Shown here: positions 6,231 to 14,196 of the stretch, piece after piece
Layout of the letters: every line of letters starts with the position of its first letter
How positions within the stretch are numbered: position 1 is the first letter of the stretch
NCBI GenBank assembly: GCA_910585035.1
Contig: CAJUEF010000003.1
Coordinates: 38,166 to 56,696, forward strand
Source of the DNA: an uncultured Christensenellaceae bacterium
Lineage (GTDB): Bacteria; Bacillota; Clostridia; Christensenellales; MGBC116941
Direction of reading: 5' to 3'
DNA length: 18,531 nucleotides
Program-made: the position numbers and the translations under genes
Notes under the pieces: generated by a model
What the model was told of the DNA's origin: nothing
The model's database searches: none
Seen by the model: the letters and a program-made list of their open reading frames with translations, nothing else

Positions 6231-7308
6231 CCACTTGACTATAAATAATGTTTACACTACATTTTAACTCATTAAAACGATTTTGTAAATGGCTGGACAA
6301 TATATTTTTAAATATAACCTCTGTTCCGTAATGTCCTGAGTTAATTAATGCCGTATCATTATCGGATGCAAAAACTGCTACATTATGCTTAATATCGCCG
6401 GTTATAAATGCATCCAGCTCCATCTTTACAGCAGTTTCATACATGTCTCCCCCTGCACCTGAACACACGCCAACAGTTTTTATCATTTTTTTCTCATCAC
6501 CGATATATTCTAAAAAAGGCAGATTTAAAGCATCTTTTAAAAATGCACAATATTCTTTAAGAGACATAGCTTTTTCCAGCTCTCCATAGCGTCCAAAACC
6601 GTATTCTCCATAACTTCTGCTTTTAAAGGCATAGTAAACAGGACGCTCATAAGGATGAGCTGACCTCATGGCGCAGATAACCTTGCCAAGCCTGTATGTA
6701 TCACAGTATACCTCCAGCTTTACTTCCTCTGCCCTTTCAGTTTTGCCCACCTGTCCCGTAAAAGGTATTGCTCCTTCCATGGGCTCAAACTCTCCGGTTC
6801 CGCTTGTTTCAAATACACAGCCTTTATAATCTCCAACTAATCCTGCGCCTGCGTCAAACATTGCGGATTTCACAACCTGTGCGTATGTACTAGGCACATA
6901 TACGCTTATTTGATAGCATTCGGTTTCATCTTCCATCACTTTGGCACTCTTTATTCCTGCCAGCTCTGCAAGGTAATCGTTTAAACCGCCTTTGCACTTA
7001 TCCATATTGGTATGCATTGCAATATAATTAATATCGTTTTTAATAAGCCCGCAAAGAATTCTTCCCTCAACAAAGCCCGTGTTTATGCTTTTAACGGGAT
7101 GAAAAATAATCGGGTGATGGGTTATAATAGTATCAACACCCTTTTCTACAGCCTCTTTAAGAATTGCCTCAGTTAAATCCAGAGCAATAAGAATTGTCTT
7201 GACTGTGCTGTCTTCCCCTCCAACCAAAAGCCCCGGGTTATCATAACTCTCAGCAAGGGTTACTGGAGCAATATCCTCAAGTATATTCATAAGTTCTTTT
7301 ATTTGCAT
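6205..7308 (-). CDS. Nif3-like dinuclear metal center protein (YqfO type)
   Basis: A 367-residue member of the Nif3/YqfO/DUF34 family, conserved proteins with a two-metal site and no firmly established reaction. Likely metal ligands are the THHPIIFHP motif (His64, His65), HTNMD (His99 and Asp103) and the C-terminal NSGHYGTE (His326, Glu330). The length matches Bacillus YqfO, which carries an extra central domain between the two halves of the fold; the segment at about 125-230 fits that insert (YQISVYVPSTYAQVVKSAMF, AMRSAHPYERPVYYAF). The start is ATG 7308 with AAGGGGG upstream. It overlaps the trmK stop by 10 bases, so translation is probably coupled. The pairing with trmK is conserved in Firmicutes. 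Confidence 0.92.
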   Translation of the reverse strand: MQIKELMNILEDIAPVTLAESYDNPGLLVGGEDSTVKTILIALDLTEAILKEAVEKGVDTIITHHPIIFHPVKSINTGFVEGRILCGLIKNDINYIAMHTNMDKCKGGLNDYLAELAGIKSAKVMEDETECYQISVYVPSTYAQVVKSAMFDAGAGLVGDYKGCVFETSGTGEFEPMEGAIPFTGQVGKTERAEEVKLEVYCDTYRLGKVICAMRSAHPYERPVYYAFKSRSYGEYGFGRYGELEKAMSLKEYCAFLKDALNLPFLEYIGDEKKMIKTVGVCSGAGGDMYETAVKMELDAFITGDIKHNVAVFASDNDTALINSGHYGTEVIFKNILSSHLQNRFNELKCSVNIIYSQVEKSPWSYV

Positions 7309-7985
7309 AATTCAATCCCCCTTATATATGCGTTATACATTTTTTGAAGATTATCTCTCTTATCAAATCTCTTAGTCTTAACTCCATTATCGTATGCATT
7401 TATACTATTTTCAATGTCATTTACACGTTTGTTAAGCCACTGCATTAAAAGAGGATGTCTCTTTTCAATAAGCTTTCTGCCAACATAAATATCCACATCG
7501 TCAAAGCTTCCTTTTTCTCCGCCTTTACACACAAAAATATTATAGTATCTGCCATTTTCAAAAGCCATGTCCTCATCCACAATAATAAAACCATTTTCAA
7601 ACAAGTATTTTCGCACCGTATATGTATTTTTAAGAGGACACAATACAAGCCTTTTAAGCTTCCCTGCAAAATCCTGGCTGCGCTTTATAATCCCTATAGT
7701 CTCATTGCTCCCTATACCACAGATAATGCCACAGTCAATATTTATATTTAAAACGGGTTCAAAACCATCACCCACCATCAAATGCAGTCCTTTAAGCTCC
7801 ATTTCATCTTTAAGTCTTTTGCTTTTTTCCAAAGATGCTTCACTAATATCTATGCCATATACATCTTTTACCTTATCCCTTAAAAGCAACTCTGCGCCAA
7901 GCTTTCCGTGATCGCAGCCAATATCGCAAACAGTATCCCCAATAACATATTCAAACACCCGTTTAAGTCGTAAATCCAGTTTTAT
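7299..7985 (-). CDS. trmK: tRNA (adenine(22)-N1)-methyltransferase
   Basis: Class I SAM-dependent methyltransferase that makes m1A22 in tRNA. Motif I is VCDIGCDHGKLGAELL, followed by VYGIDISEASL and the CGIICGIGSNETI segment typical of TrmK; the C-terminal part is helical. The frame from GTG at 7958 (219 residues, MFEYVIGD) has no ribosome binding site and would remove the conserved N-terminal helix. The same frame extends upstream as KLDLRLKRVFEY to an ATA codon at 7983-7985, seven bases after AAAGGAG. I therefore place the start at ATA 7985 (229 codons), with CTG 7979 and GTG 7958 as alternatives. The gene follows the sigA terminator closely, so it depends on read-through or on a promoter I could not identify. 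It overlaps nif3 by 10 bases. Confidence 0.88.
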   Translation of the reverse strand: MKLDLRLKRVFEYVIGDTVCDIGCDHGKLGAELLLRDKVKDVYGIDISEASLEKSKRLKDEMELKGLHLMVGDGFEPVLNINIDCGIICGIGSNETIGIIKRSQDFAGKLKRLVLCPLKNTYTVRKYLFENGFIIVDEDMAFENGRYYNIFVCKGGEKGSFDDVDIYVGRKLIEKRHPLLMQWLNKRVNDIENSINAYDNGVKTKRFDKRDNLQKMYNAYIRGIELCK

Positions 7986-8003
7986 GGTTATTCTCCTTTC
8001 ATT

Positions 8004-8026
8004 TTAAAAAGCCGCCTTTCGGCGGC
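8004..8026 (-). terminator. Intrinsic terminator after sigA
   Basis: GCCGCC-GAAA-GGCGGC (8011-8026 on the minus strand) is a compact stem with a stable GNRA tetraloop, followed by TTTTT. It lies between the sigA stop and the trmK ribosome binding site, with only about six bases to the latter. Downstream genes therefore need partial read-through. Confidence 0.92.
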
Positions 8027-8058
8027 ATATCACAGCACTTTTAATTTAACAATATGTC

Positions 8059-9126
8059 TTAGTCCAAAAAGTCTTTAAGCTTTTTACTTCTGCTTGGATG
8101 CCTGAGCTTACGCAAAGCCTTTGCTTCTATCTGTCTTATTCTCTCTCTTGTAACATTAAACTCCTTGCCCACCTCTTCAAGGGTGCGTCCTCTGCCATCC
8201 TCAAGACCATACCTTAATAAAAGCACACGTTTTTCCCTTGGAGTAAGAGTATCCAAAACCTCCATAAGCTGTTCTTTAAGAAGCATAAACGCCGCTGCAT
8301 CTGCAGGAGCAGGCGCATCGTCATCAGGAATAAAGTCGCCTAAATGGGAATCCTCTTCTTCTCCAATAGGCGTTTCCAAAGAAACAGGGTCCTGAGCAAT
8401 CTTTTGAATCTCCCTAACCTTTTCCTCACTTATCTCCATAACCTTTGCAATCTCTTCCGGGCGTGGTTCCCTGCCGTATTCCTGCAAAAGCTGACGTGAT
8501 ACACGAATAAGCTTATTTATAGTTTCAACCATGTGAACAGGTATACGAATAGTCCTGGCTTGGTCTGCAATTGCCCTTGTAATGGCTTGTCTTATCCACC
8601 AAGTTGCATAGGTGCTGAATTTATATCCCTTTTGATAATCAAATTTTTCCACCGCTTTAATAAGGCCTAAATTACCCTCTTGAATTAAATCAAGGAAAAG
8701 CACACCTCTTCCAACGTAACGTTTCGCAATGCTTACAACAAGACGGAGATTTGCCTCGGCAAGCTGCTGCTTTGCCTCAGGATCTCCCTGTTCCATCCTT
8801 TTAGCTATCTCAACCTCCTGATCTGCAGTAAGCAAAGTAACCTTGCCTATTTCTTTAAGGTACATTCTAACTGGATCGTCAATACTTATTCCTTCGGGAA
8901 CCTCAAGGTCATCCTCAATGCCCTTTGAAGATTTGACTGTGTCTAAATCGTCAATAACCTCTATTTTAGACCGTTCAAAGGTTTCATACATCTTTTCCAT
9001 GTATTCCTCATCAAGATCGCTTATTTTGAAATATTCCTCGATTTGCTTTACAGTTATAATGTGTTTTTCCTTGCCAATCTCTAAAAGCTCAGTCATTCCT
9101 TCTGTAAAGGCTTTATTGTTTACCAA
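8059..9126 (-). CDS. sigA: RNA polymerase primary sigma factor (SigA/RpoD)
   Basis: Housekeeping sigma-70 factor that recognises TTGACA/TATAAT promoters. All core regions are present: 1.2 (DDPVRMYLKEIGKV), 2.1-2.4 (RLVVSIAKRYVGRG, DLIQEGNLGLIKAVEKFDY, YKFSTYATWWIRQAITRAI), region 3, and 4.1-4.2 (LTPREKRVLLLRYGL, VTRERIRQIEAKALRKLRHP). I choose TTG at 9126 because AAGGGTGG (9134-9141) sits seven bases before it. A TTG at 9144 is open in the same frame but would lie upstream of that site. The result is 355 residues, similar to the Bacillus protein. It follows dnaG by 14 bases in the classic dnaG-sigA arrangement and ends at a strong terminator. Identification is certain. Confidence 0.97.
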   Translation of the reverse strand: MVNNKAFTEGMTELLEIGKEKHIITVKQIEEYFKISDLDEEYMEKMYETFERSKIEVIDDLDTVKSSKGIEDDLEVPEGISIDDPVRMYLKEIGKVTLLTADQEVEIAKRMEQGDPEAKQQLAEANLRLVVSIAKRYVGRGVLFLDLIQEGNLGLIKAVEKFDYQKGYKFSTYATWWIRQAITRAIADQARTIRIPVHMVETINKLIRVSRQLLQEYGREPRPEEIAKVMEISEEKVREIQKIAQDPVSLETPIGEEEDSHLGDFIPDDDAPAPADAAAFMLLKEQLMEVLDTLTPREKRVLLLRYGLEDGRGRTLEEVGKEFNVTRERIRQIEAKALRKLRHPSRSKKLKDFLD

Positions 9127-9140
9127 AACTATTCCACCCT

Positions 9141-10883
9141 TCAAATTTGTTTAAGCCGTTTTTGAAGCTGAGGTATCTTTTCCAAAGCCTCTATACGTTT
9201 TTCCTTTTCAAGCTCTTTATTTTTAAGCAAGCTTTCATAATAATCAAGCTCTTTCTTTAACTTTTCATTTTTAATGGCATCAATGCATCCCTTAAAAGAC
9301 GTATCACAAACCTCCTCGTCAGGTATAGCAACAACCTTCATAGCCATTCTTTGCATACTTTCGCTGTCAAACATAGACATTAAGTCATGTTCAGAAATCA
9401 TACCGTCCTTTATTTCCTTAAAGCATTCCTTATATGCCGGCTCGTCAAAGTCATCTTCTGCCAGCTCAAGCAATATCCTCTCCCGCCATCCGTTAAGAGC
9501 CAGCTTTATGGCAAGGGCTTCTGCCTTTGTTTTAAAGCTGTCCTTATTTGGTACCTCTGTCATTTGTGTACTATTATGGCTATTTTTTTCCATTTTATGC
9601 ATTTTAACAGTTTGCCTGCTTAAAGTTTCGACAGAATAACCTGTTTTAACTTCAAGATATTTCAGTATATCCTCTTTATCCAGCTCGCTTTTTATATTTG
9701 CCGCAACCTCTAAAGCGGCAGATGCAAAATCCCTTCTTCCCGCCTCTTTGGTTAAATCATAGTTTTCCGAAAGCTTGTCTATCTCAAACTTAAATGGAAG
9801 TTCTGCATTGTCCATTAAGCCTTCAAATTTATCAGCTCCGTATTTTTTTAAGTATTCATCAGGGTCAAGACCTTCTTCAAACACAAGTATCCGAGGCATA
9901 ATTCCCTCTTCCATAAGCATTTTGGAAGCTCTCACGGCCGCCTTTCTCCCTGCGCCGTCCCCATCGTAAGCGATGTATACGTCCCGGGTAAAGCGTTTTA
10001 TTAATATACACTGCTCTTTTGTAAGGGAAGTGCCAAGGCTCGCTACTGCCCCTCCAATTCCAAAACTGCTGACAGTCACCACGTCCATATATCCCTCAAC
10101 CAGCAAGAGCCTGTCCGCCTGTTTATTCTTTTTAGCAATATTAAGTCCGTAAAGATGACGCTTTTTATTGTATAAAGGCGAGTCGGAAGAATTTAAATAT
10201 TTCGGTATTCCCTCTCCTAAAACTCTGCCTCCAAAAGCTATAACATTTCCATAAACATCCATAATGGGAAACATGAGCCTGTCAAAGAAAAAATCACGGA
10301 TTCCACCGGAGGAATTTTCTTTTGCAAGACCGCTTCTAATAGTTTCTTCCTTTGTAAAGCCCAGTGACAGCAAGTATTTAAAAAGCAAATCTCCTCCGGG
10401 TGGAGCGTACCCCATACCAAAGCGTTTTACAATTCCAAAGGATATGCCTCTTTTAGTGCAGTAATCCGCCGCTTTGTTATTTCCTTTCGCCAACATGGAA
10501 TAGTAAAAACCTGCCGCCGCCTTACAAATTTCATAATGGCGCTTTCTCTGCTTTTCCTTTTCCTCTTCAAACTTAGAATTGCTAATTCTTGGAACTGTCA
10601 GCCCCGCTTTATCAGCAAGGTATTCCACTGCCTCAACATAACTTAAATGCTCCATTTCTTTTACAAAGGTAATAGCGTCACCGCCTTTGGAACAACCAAA
10701 GCAATAAAAAAACTGCTTATTAACGTCAACATTAAAGGAAGCAGTTTTCTCGTTATGGAAAGGGCAGCAGCCCCAATATTTACCGCCTTTTTTCTTTAAG
10801 TCAACATAGCGGGATACCACATCCACTATGTCAGTCTTATTTAAAAGTTCCTGTCTGAACTCCTCAGGAAAACCTCTTGACAT
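9141..10883 (-). CDS. dnaG: DNA primase
   Basis: Synthesises RNA primers at the replication fork with the DnaB helicase. The N-terminal CHC2 zinc-binding domain has Cys40, His43, Cys61 and Cys64 (CCPFH, YCFGC). The catalytic core includes GGRVLGEGIPKYLNS, and the TOPRIM domain around residues 257-340 has the catalytic glutamate in LLLVEGYMDVV and the acidic pair in IAYDGDGAGRKAA. The C-terminal region, about 460-580, is the helical helicase-interaction domain and is poorly conserved, as usual. Length 580 is normal. The start is ATG 10883 behind AAGGAG. It is followed at once by sigA. The leader upstream can form two competing structures and is described separately. Confidence 0.97.
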   Translation of the reverse strand: MSRGFPEEFRQELLNKTDIVDVVSRYVDLKKKGGKYWGCCPFHNEKTASFNVDVNKQFFYCFGCSKGGDAITFVKEMEHLSYVEAVEYLADKAGLTVPRISNSKFEEEKEKQRKRHYEICKAAAGFYYSMLAKGNNKAADYCTKRGISFGIVKRFGMGYAPPGGDLLFKYLLSLGFTKEETIRSGLAKENSSGGIRDFFFDRLMFPIMDVYGNVIAFGGRVLGEGIPKYLNSSDSPLYNKKRHLYGLNIAKKNKQADRLLLVEGYMDVVTVSSFGIGGAVASLGTSLTKEQCILIKRFTRDVYIAYDGDGAGRKAAVRASKMLMEEGIMPRILVFEEGLDPDEYLKKYGADKFEGLMDNAELPFKFEIDKLSENYDLTKEAGRRDFASAALEVAANIKSELDKEDILKYLEVKTGYSVETLSRQTVKMHKMEKNSHNSTQMTEVPNKDSFKTKAEALAIKLALNGWRERILLELAEDDFDEPAYKECFKEIKDGMISEHDLMSMFDSESMQRMAMKVVAIPDEEVCDTSFKGCIDAIKNEKLKKELDYYESLLKNKELEKEKRIEALEKIPQLQKRLKQI

Positions 10884-10898
10884 TCATTTCTCCTTAAC

Positions 10899-10957
10899 CG
10901 GATGCCGCAAATTTGAATAACGGTTTTGACGGGCAGATTGTCATCCGTTTCAAATTT
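10899..10957 (-). promoter_or_regulatory. Structured leader of dnaG with two competing pairings
   Basis: On the minus strand, AAATTTGAAACGG (10945-10957) pairs with CCGTTATTCAAATTT (10909-10923), giving 13 pairs with a two-base bulge, and the inner TGAC/GTCA can extend the hairpin. The same CGG is part of CGGATG (10942-10947), which can instead pair with CATCCG (10899-10904), the latter only a few bases before the AAGGAG of dnaG. The two foldings exclude each other. This looks like a possible translational control element; no known family is recognised. A TTGACG (10987-10992) further upstream might be a -35 element, but no convincing -10 box lies at the right distance. Confidence 0.35.
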
Positions 10958-11061
10958 GTGTCATCTAGATAACTCTGTATATATTTCGTCAAAGTTTTTA
11001 TTTTTCCTCTTTTTTTCTTAGCGGTTCTTTTAAAAAAGTTACAAATAAAAATTGAAGCGGC

Positions 11062-12051
11062 TTACATATTCCAAAACCTTGGAACAAATAAATCAGTATA
11101 TTTTTCTATTGCATATGTATCGGTCATGCCGGAAACAAAATCACACACAACAACCTTTTCTCCCCACTTATCAATTCGTTTAATATATTCCTCCGGCATT
11201 TCATTAATATTTAATATGTAATGCTGAAAAAGAGAAGCAATTATACCTGAAGCCTTTTTTTCTTCTTTCTTGCTCTCAACCTCCTGGTCATATACCTCTC
11301 TAAACAAATAAGCTCTAAGATTATATGTAGCATGGCGCACCTGATCAGTCATTGCCACGTAAGGCTTATTATAGCTGTTTTCCACAATATCCCTTACCAT
11401 CATATCTATTCTGTCGCCATGGCTTCTGCCAAGAACGCTAATACACTCCTTTGGCAAATCATCCACAGTAAAAAGCCCGGCTCTAATTGCGTCGTCCACA
11501 TCGTGGTTTATATATGCAATCTTGTCTGCAAGCTGCACCACCACTCCCTCAAGAGTGGAGGGATTTCCGGCTGTTCTATGATTTACAATGCCGTCCATAA
11601 CTTCGTAAGTAAGGTTAAGCCCCTCTCCGTTTTCAAGGTATTTAACTATCCTAAGGCTCTGCTTACTGTGCTCAAAGCCTCCCATTATCTCAGATAGCAC
11701 CCGTTCTCCTGCGTGGCCAAAGGGCGTATGCCCAAGATCGTGCCCCAGGGCTATTGCCTCCACCAAATCTTCATTCAGCCTTAATGCCCTTGCAATAGTA
11801 CGCCCTATTTGGGAAACCTCCAGCGTATGAGTCATTCGTGTTCTGTAGTGGTCTCCAAAAGGGGCCAAAAACACCTGGGTTTTATGCTTTAACCTCCTGA
11901 ATGACTTGCAGTGAAGTATCCTGTCTCTGTCTCTTTGAAATTCTGTGCGGATATTGCAAGGAAGCATAGGGCGCTCTCTCCCCTTGCTATTATCACTCTT
12001 AACAGCATATTCGCTTAAAAACTCATGCTCAAATTTGCTATAATTAAACAT
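11062..12051 (-). CDS. dgt: dGTP triphosphohydrolase-like protein (HD domain)
   Basis: Member of the dGTPase family, HD-superfamily enzymes that hydrolyse dNTPs to deoxynucleoside and triphosphate; the type 2 subfamily is common in Firmicutes. The metal site is visible: His75 in RMTHTLEVSQIGR, His104-Asp105 in ALGHDLGHTPFGHAG, and a late Asp in YINHDVDDAI. The N-terminal signature RDRDRILHCKSFRRLKHKTQVF is also typical. Length 329 is usual for this shorter subfamily. The start is ATG 12051 with AAGGTG upstream, overlapping the end of the preceding small gene by 8 bases. Substrate preference cannot be read from the sequence. Position next to dnaG and sigA is conserved in Clostridia. Confidence 0.93.
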   Translation of the reverse strand: MFNYSKFEHEFLSEYAVKSDNSKGRERPMLPCNIRTEFQRDRDRILHCKSFRRLKHKTQVFLAPFGDHYRTRMTHTLEVSQIGRTIARALRLNEDLVEAIALGHDLGHTPFGHAGERVLSEIMGGFEHSKQSLRIVKYLENGEGLNLTYEVMDGIVNHRTAGNPSTLEGVVVQLADKIAYINHDVDDAIRAGLFTVDDLPKECISVLGRSHGDRIDMMVRDIVENSYNKPYVAMTDQVRHATYNLRAYLFREVYDQEVESKKEEKKASGIIASLFQHYILNINEMPEEYIKRIDKWGEKVVVCDFVSGMTDTYAIEKYTDLFVPRFWNM

Positions 12052-12430
12052 CCGTGTTCACCTTAGCTTTCATTACTTTTCTGCCATCTATAACAACTCT
12101 TTCTCCTTCTTTTGCAGAAAGCTTTTTACCAACAAGCACAGATACCATGTCTACACTTGCATCCTTTCTGGAAATTAATACGCAAGGTACACGCAATTTA
12201 TCAATAAGCTCTTTTAAATAGTCACTGAAGCAATCTTCAAAAACTATTATTCCATCACAGTTTACAACGCTTTCAATCCCTATTTTATGGTTGTTAAAAA
12301 TGACCGGAATGGCAGGAATATCCTCCCTTTTTTGTCTCATGGCATATTCATCGCGAAAACACAGCACACCTTCAACTTTACCCTTTATGTAATCTTTTCC
12401 CTTACATATAACAGAATTATCAAAAAACAA
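12044..12430 (-). CDS. Small protein resembling a degenerate PEP-utilising (PPDK swivel) domain
   Basis: A 128-residue protein with no confident family. Its layout follows the swivelling phosphohistidine domain of PEP-utilising enzymes such as pyruvate phosphate dikinase. GKVEGVLCF and DEYA resemble the start of that domain, IPVIF resembles the strand before the PEDI turn, CDGIIVFED with VPCVLIS matches the strands flanking the catalytic loop, and KLSAKEGERVVIDG matches the closing strands. The catalytic GGxxSHAA loop is replaced by EDCFSDYL (about 65-72), so the phosphorylated histidine is missing. In several clostridia, as I recall, ppdK lies near recO and dgt, which would make this a remnant or a repurposed domain; that is inference. 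The start is TTG 12430 with GGGAG ten bases upstream; a stop codon precedes it in frame. It overlaps dgt by 8 bases. Confidence 0.65.
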   Translation of the reverse strand: MFFDNSVICKGKDYIKGKVEGVLCFRDEYAMRQKREDIPAIPVIFNNHKIGIESVVNCDGIIVFEDCFSDYLKELIDKLRVPCVLISRKDASVDMVSVLVGKKLSAKEGERVVIDGRKVMKAKVNTDV

Positions 12431-12447
12431 ATTTTATCATCTCCCGA

Positions 12448-13188
12448 TTACTTGATTAAACCTATTTTTTTTAAAAAAGTCATCCGATTGTTATTTATAG
12501 ACAGATTTACCATCATGTATTTCATCATCAGCCTTAAGCTGTAATCATCAATTTCCGGCAGCTCGTAAAGACCGCTGTTTTTTGTGCCAAGCACCCATAA
12601 AATATTATTTAAGTGCTCCTGTTTAATAGGGTTTACCCTCTCCATTTTACTGCAAGAAGAACATACTATTCCACCCTGAGCAATGGAAAATCCACCAACT
12701 TTATTTTCTTCACCACACATGCTGCACTCTGTAAGTATAGGTCTTACGCCGAATATATCACATATTTTTATACTAAAGCAAAAAAGTGCTTCCTTTGGAG
12801 AAAGAACATTTTTTTCCAAAAATGAAAGCAAATTTATTATTAAAGCAAACAAAGCGCCGTGGCTTTCCATAGGTGTTGCAATATCTGCGGCCACTTCACA
12901 TGCAAAGGTAGCGGCGCCAAACTTTTCCACATCTTCGCTCAAATCATAAAAGCTGTGCTTAATATCACAGGAGTTTACAGAAAGCCTGCCCCCTGCATTG
13001 TATAATAAAAAGTCTCCATAGCAAAAAAGAGAGGACGCTCCCTGCAGCTTTGCCCCCTGTTTTTTACATCCCCTTATTGAAACATCCAGCCTGCCAAAAT
13101 CTTTTGTCAGCACTGTTGCAATTTTATCGTTTTCTTTATAGTCACTGGTCCTGATAATCAGCCCCAGGGTCTTTAACTCCTTCTCCAT
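12448..13188 (-). CDS. recO: DNA repair protein RecO
   Basis: Recombination mediator of the RecFOR pathway that helps load RecA on SSB-coated gaps. The N-terminal OB-fold is seen in LGLIIRTSDYKENDKIATVLTKDFG, followed by a helical domain. The zinc finger has four cysteines, CSMC at 155-158 and CSSC at 176-179. Length 246 is normal. The start is ATG 13188 with AAGGA eight bases upstream. The start lies inside yqzL, overlapping it by 47 bases in another frame, so translation is probably coupled. It is followed after 17 bases by the swivel-domain-like gene. Confidence 0.94.
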   Translation of the reverse strand: MEKELKTLGLIIRTSDYKENDKIATVLTKDFGRLDVSIRGCKKQGAKLQGASSLFCYGDFLLYNAGGRLSVNSCDIKHSFYDLSEDVEKFGAATFACEVAADIATPMESHGALFALIINLLSFLEKNVLSPKEALFCFSIKICDIFGVRPILTECSMCGEENKVGGFSIAQGGIVCSSCSKMERVNPIKQEHLNNILWVLGTKNSGLYELPEIDDYSLRLMMKYMMVNLSINNNRMTFLKKIGLIK

Positions 13189-13270
13189 CCCGTGCGTCCT
13201 TAAAATTCAAATAGTCGCTTACTTCTCCGCTTCTTTCAAAAATATTCCATAATTCAGAGCTATTCCTCAT
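13142..13270 (-). CDS. yqzL: YqzL-like small protein
   Basis: A 42-residue protein, MRNSSELWNIFERSGEVSDY followed by LNFKDARDGEG. It matches the YqzL pattern: an N-terminal W..F...G....Y block and a position directly between era and recO, as in Bacillus. The start is ATG 13268-13270 with a strong GAGGTGAG four bases upstream; the stop is TGA at 13142-13144. The last 47 bases overlap recO in another frame and also carry the recO ribosome binding site. The function is unknown. It is too short for ordinary gene-length filters. The assignment rests on sequence pattern plus conserved position. Confidence 0.85.
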   Translation of the reverse strand: MRNSSELWNIFERSGEVSDYLNFKDARDGEGVKDPGADYQDQ

Positions 13271-13310
13271 TTTTCTCACCTCAAATTTATTTTGCCCTTA
13301 GATGAAAAAA

Positions 13311-14183
13311 TTAAAAGCCCAAATCCGAAATAACTGATTGTTTATTTCTCCAATCCTTAACAACCTTTACATACAGCTCCAAATATACCCTCTTGTCAAA
13401 CAGCTTTTGCAAATCCATTCTGGCACTTTTACCGATTTTCTGCAGCATGCTGCCATGCTTTCCTATTATCATACCTTTATGAGAATCCCTTTCGCAGTAT
13501 ATTGTTGCATAAACTCCCACTTTTTCCCCTTCATCTTCAATACCCATAACGTCTATTCCAATGCCGTGAGGCAATTCGTCATAAAGGAGATTAAGCGCCT
13601 TTTCCCGGATAATTTCACCGGCAATAACTCTTTCCGGCTGGTCTGTTATCATATCGTCAGGATAATATTTGGGACCTTCCTTCATATACTGCTCAAGTAC
13701 ATTAACTACTCTGTCCAAATTTTTATTTTCCTTTGCGCTGATTGGAATTATCTCAATATCGCTGTCCATGGATGAAAGAGCACCAATGGCTTTTAAAACT
13801 TTTTCATCATCCGCCGTATCGCATTTATTAAGACAGGCAACAATGGGCGCTTTACCCTTTATGGATTTATAAAGCTCCATTTCCTTTTGTGAAGTGGCAT
13901 AGTTAATATCCAGCATAAGCACAATGGCATCTACGTCTATTAAAGACTGTTTTACACTCTTTGCCATAACCTCACCCAGCTTATTTTTAGGGGTTTGCAC
14001 TCCGGGGGTATCAATAAATACCATTTGATAACCCTCACCGTTATACACGCCTTGAATTAAGCTTCTGGTTGTTTGGGGCTTGGAGCTTATTATAGATATT
14101 TTCTGGTTTAAAACCGCATTTAAAAACGTGGATTTACCGGCGTTAGGCAAGCCCACTATTGAAACAAATCCCGACTTAAACAT
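13311..14183 (-). CDS. era: GTPase Era
   Basis: Essential GTPase that binds 16S rRNA near its 3' end and assists 30S maturation. The G domain has G1 GLPNAGKS (11-18), the G2 threonine region, G3 DTPG, G4 NKCD and G5 SAK. The C-terminal KH domain has IIGKHGSMLQKIGKSARMDL and ends VYLELYVKVVKDWRN. I choose ATG 14183 (MFKSGFVSIVGL, 290 residues), which has GGAG five bases upstream and matches the N-termini of known Era proteins. An upstream in-frame ATG at 14207 adds eight residues (MKNNIGEH) and lacks a good site. The ribosome binding site lies inside the last codons of ybeY or just after them, so the two genes are closely linked. Confidence 0.96.
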   Translation of the reverse strand: MFKSGFVSIVGLPNAGKSTFLNAVLNQKISIISSKPQTTRSLIQGVYNGEGYQMVFIDTPGVQTPKNKLGEVMAKSVKQSLIDVDAIVLMLDINYATSQKEMELYKSIKGKAPIVACLNKCDTADDEKVLKAIGALSSMDSDIEIIPISAKENKNLDRVVNVLEQYMKEGPKYYPDDMITDQPERVIAGEIIREKALNLLYDELPHGIGIDVMGIEDEGEKVGVYATIYCERDSHKGMIIGKHGSMLQKIGKSARMDLQKLFDKRVYLELYVKVVKDWRNKQSVISDLGF

Positions 14184-14196
14184 ATGTTCTCCAATA

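Noticed and set aside
8027..8058. Promoter between sigA and trmK (TTGTTA ... TATGCC)
   Set aside because: The -10 match is poor and it would overlap the terminator hairpin; it is not supported.
12438..12440. ATG at 12440 as start of the swivel-domain-like gene
   Set aside because: This frame ends after six codons, and the GGGAG site touches the ATG, leaving no spacing. It would need loss of a T to join the gene; TTG 12430 with a ten-base spacing works without any correction.
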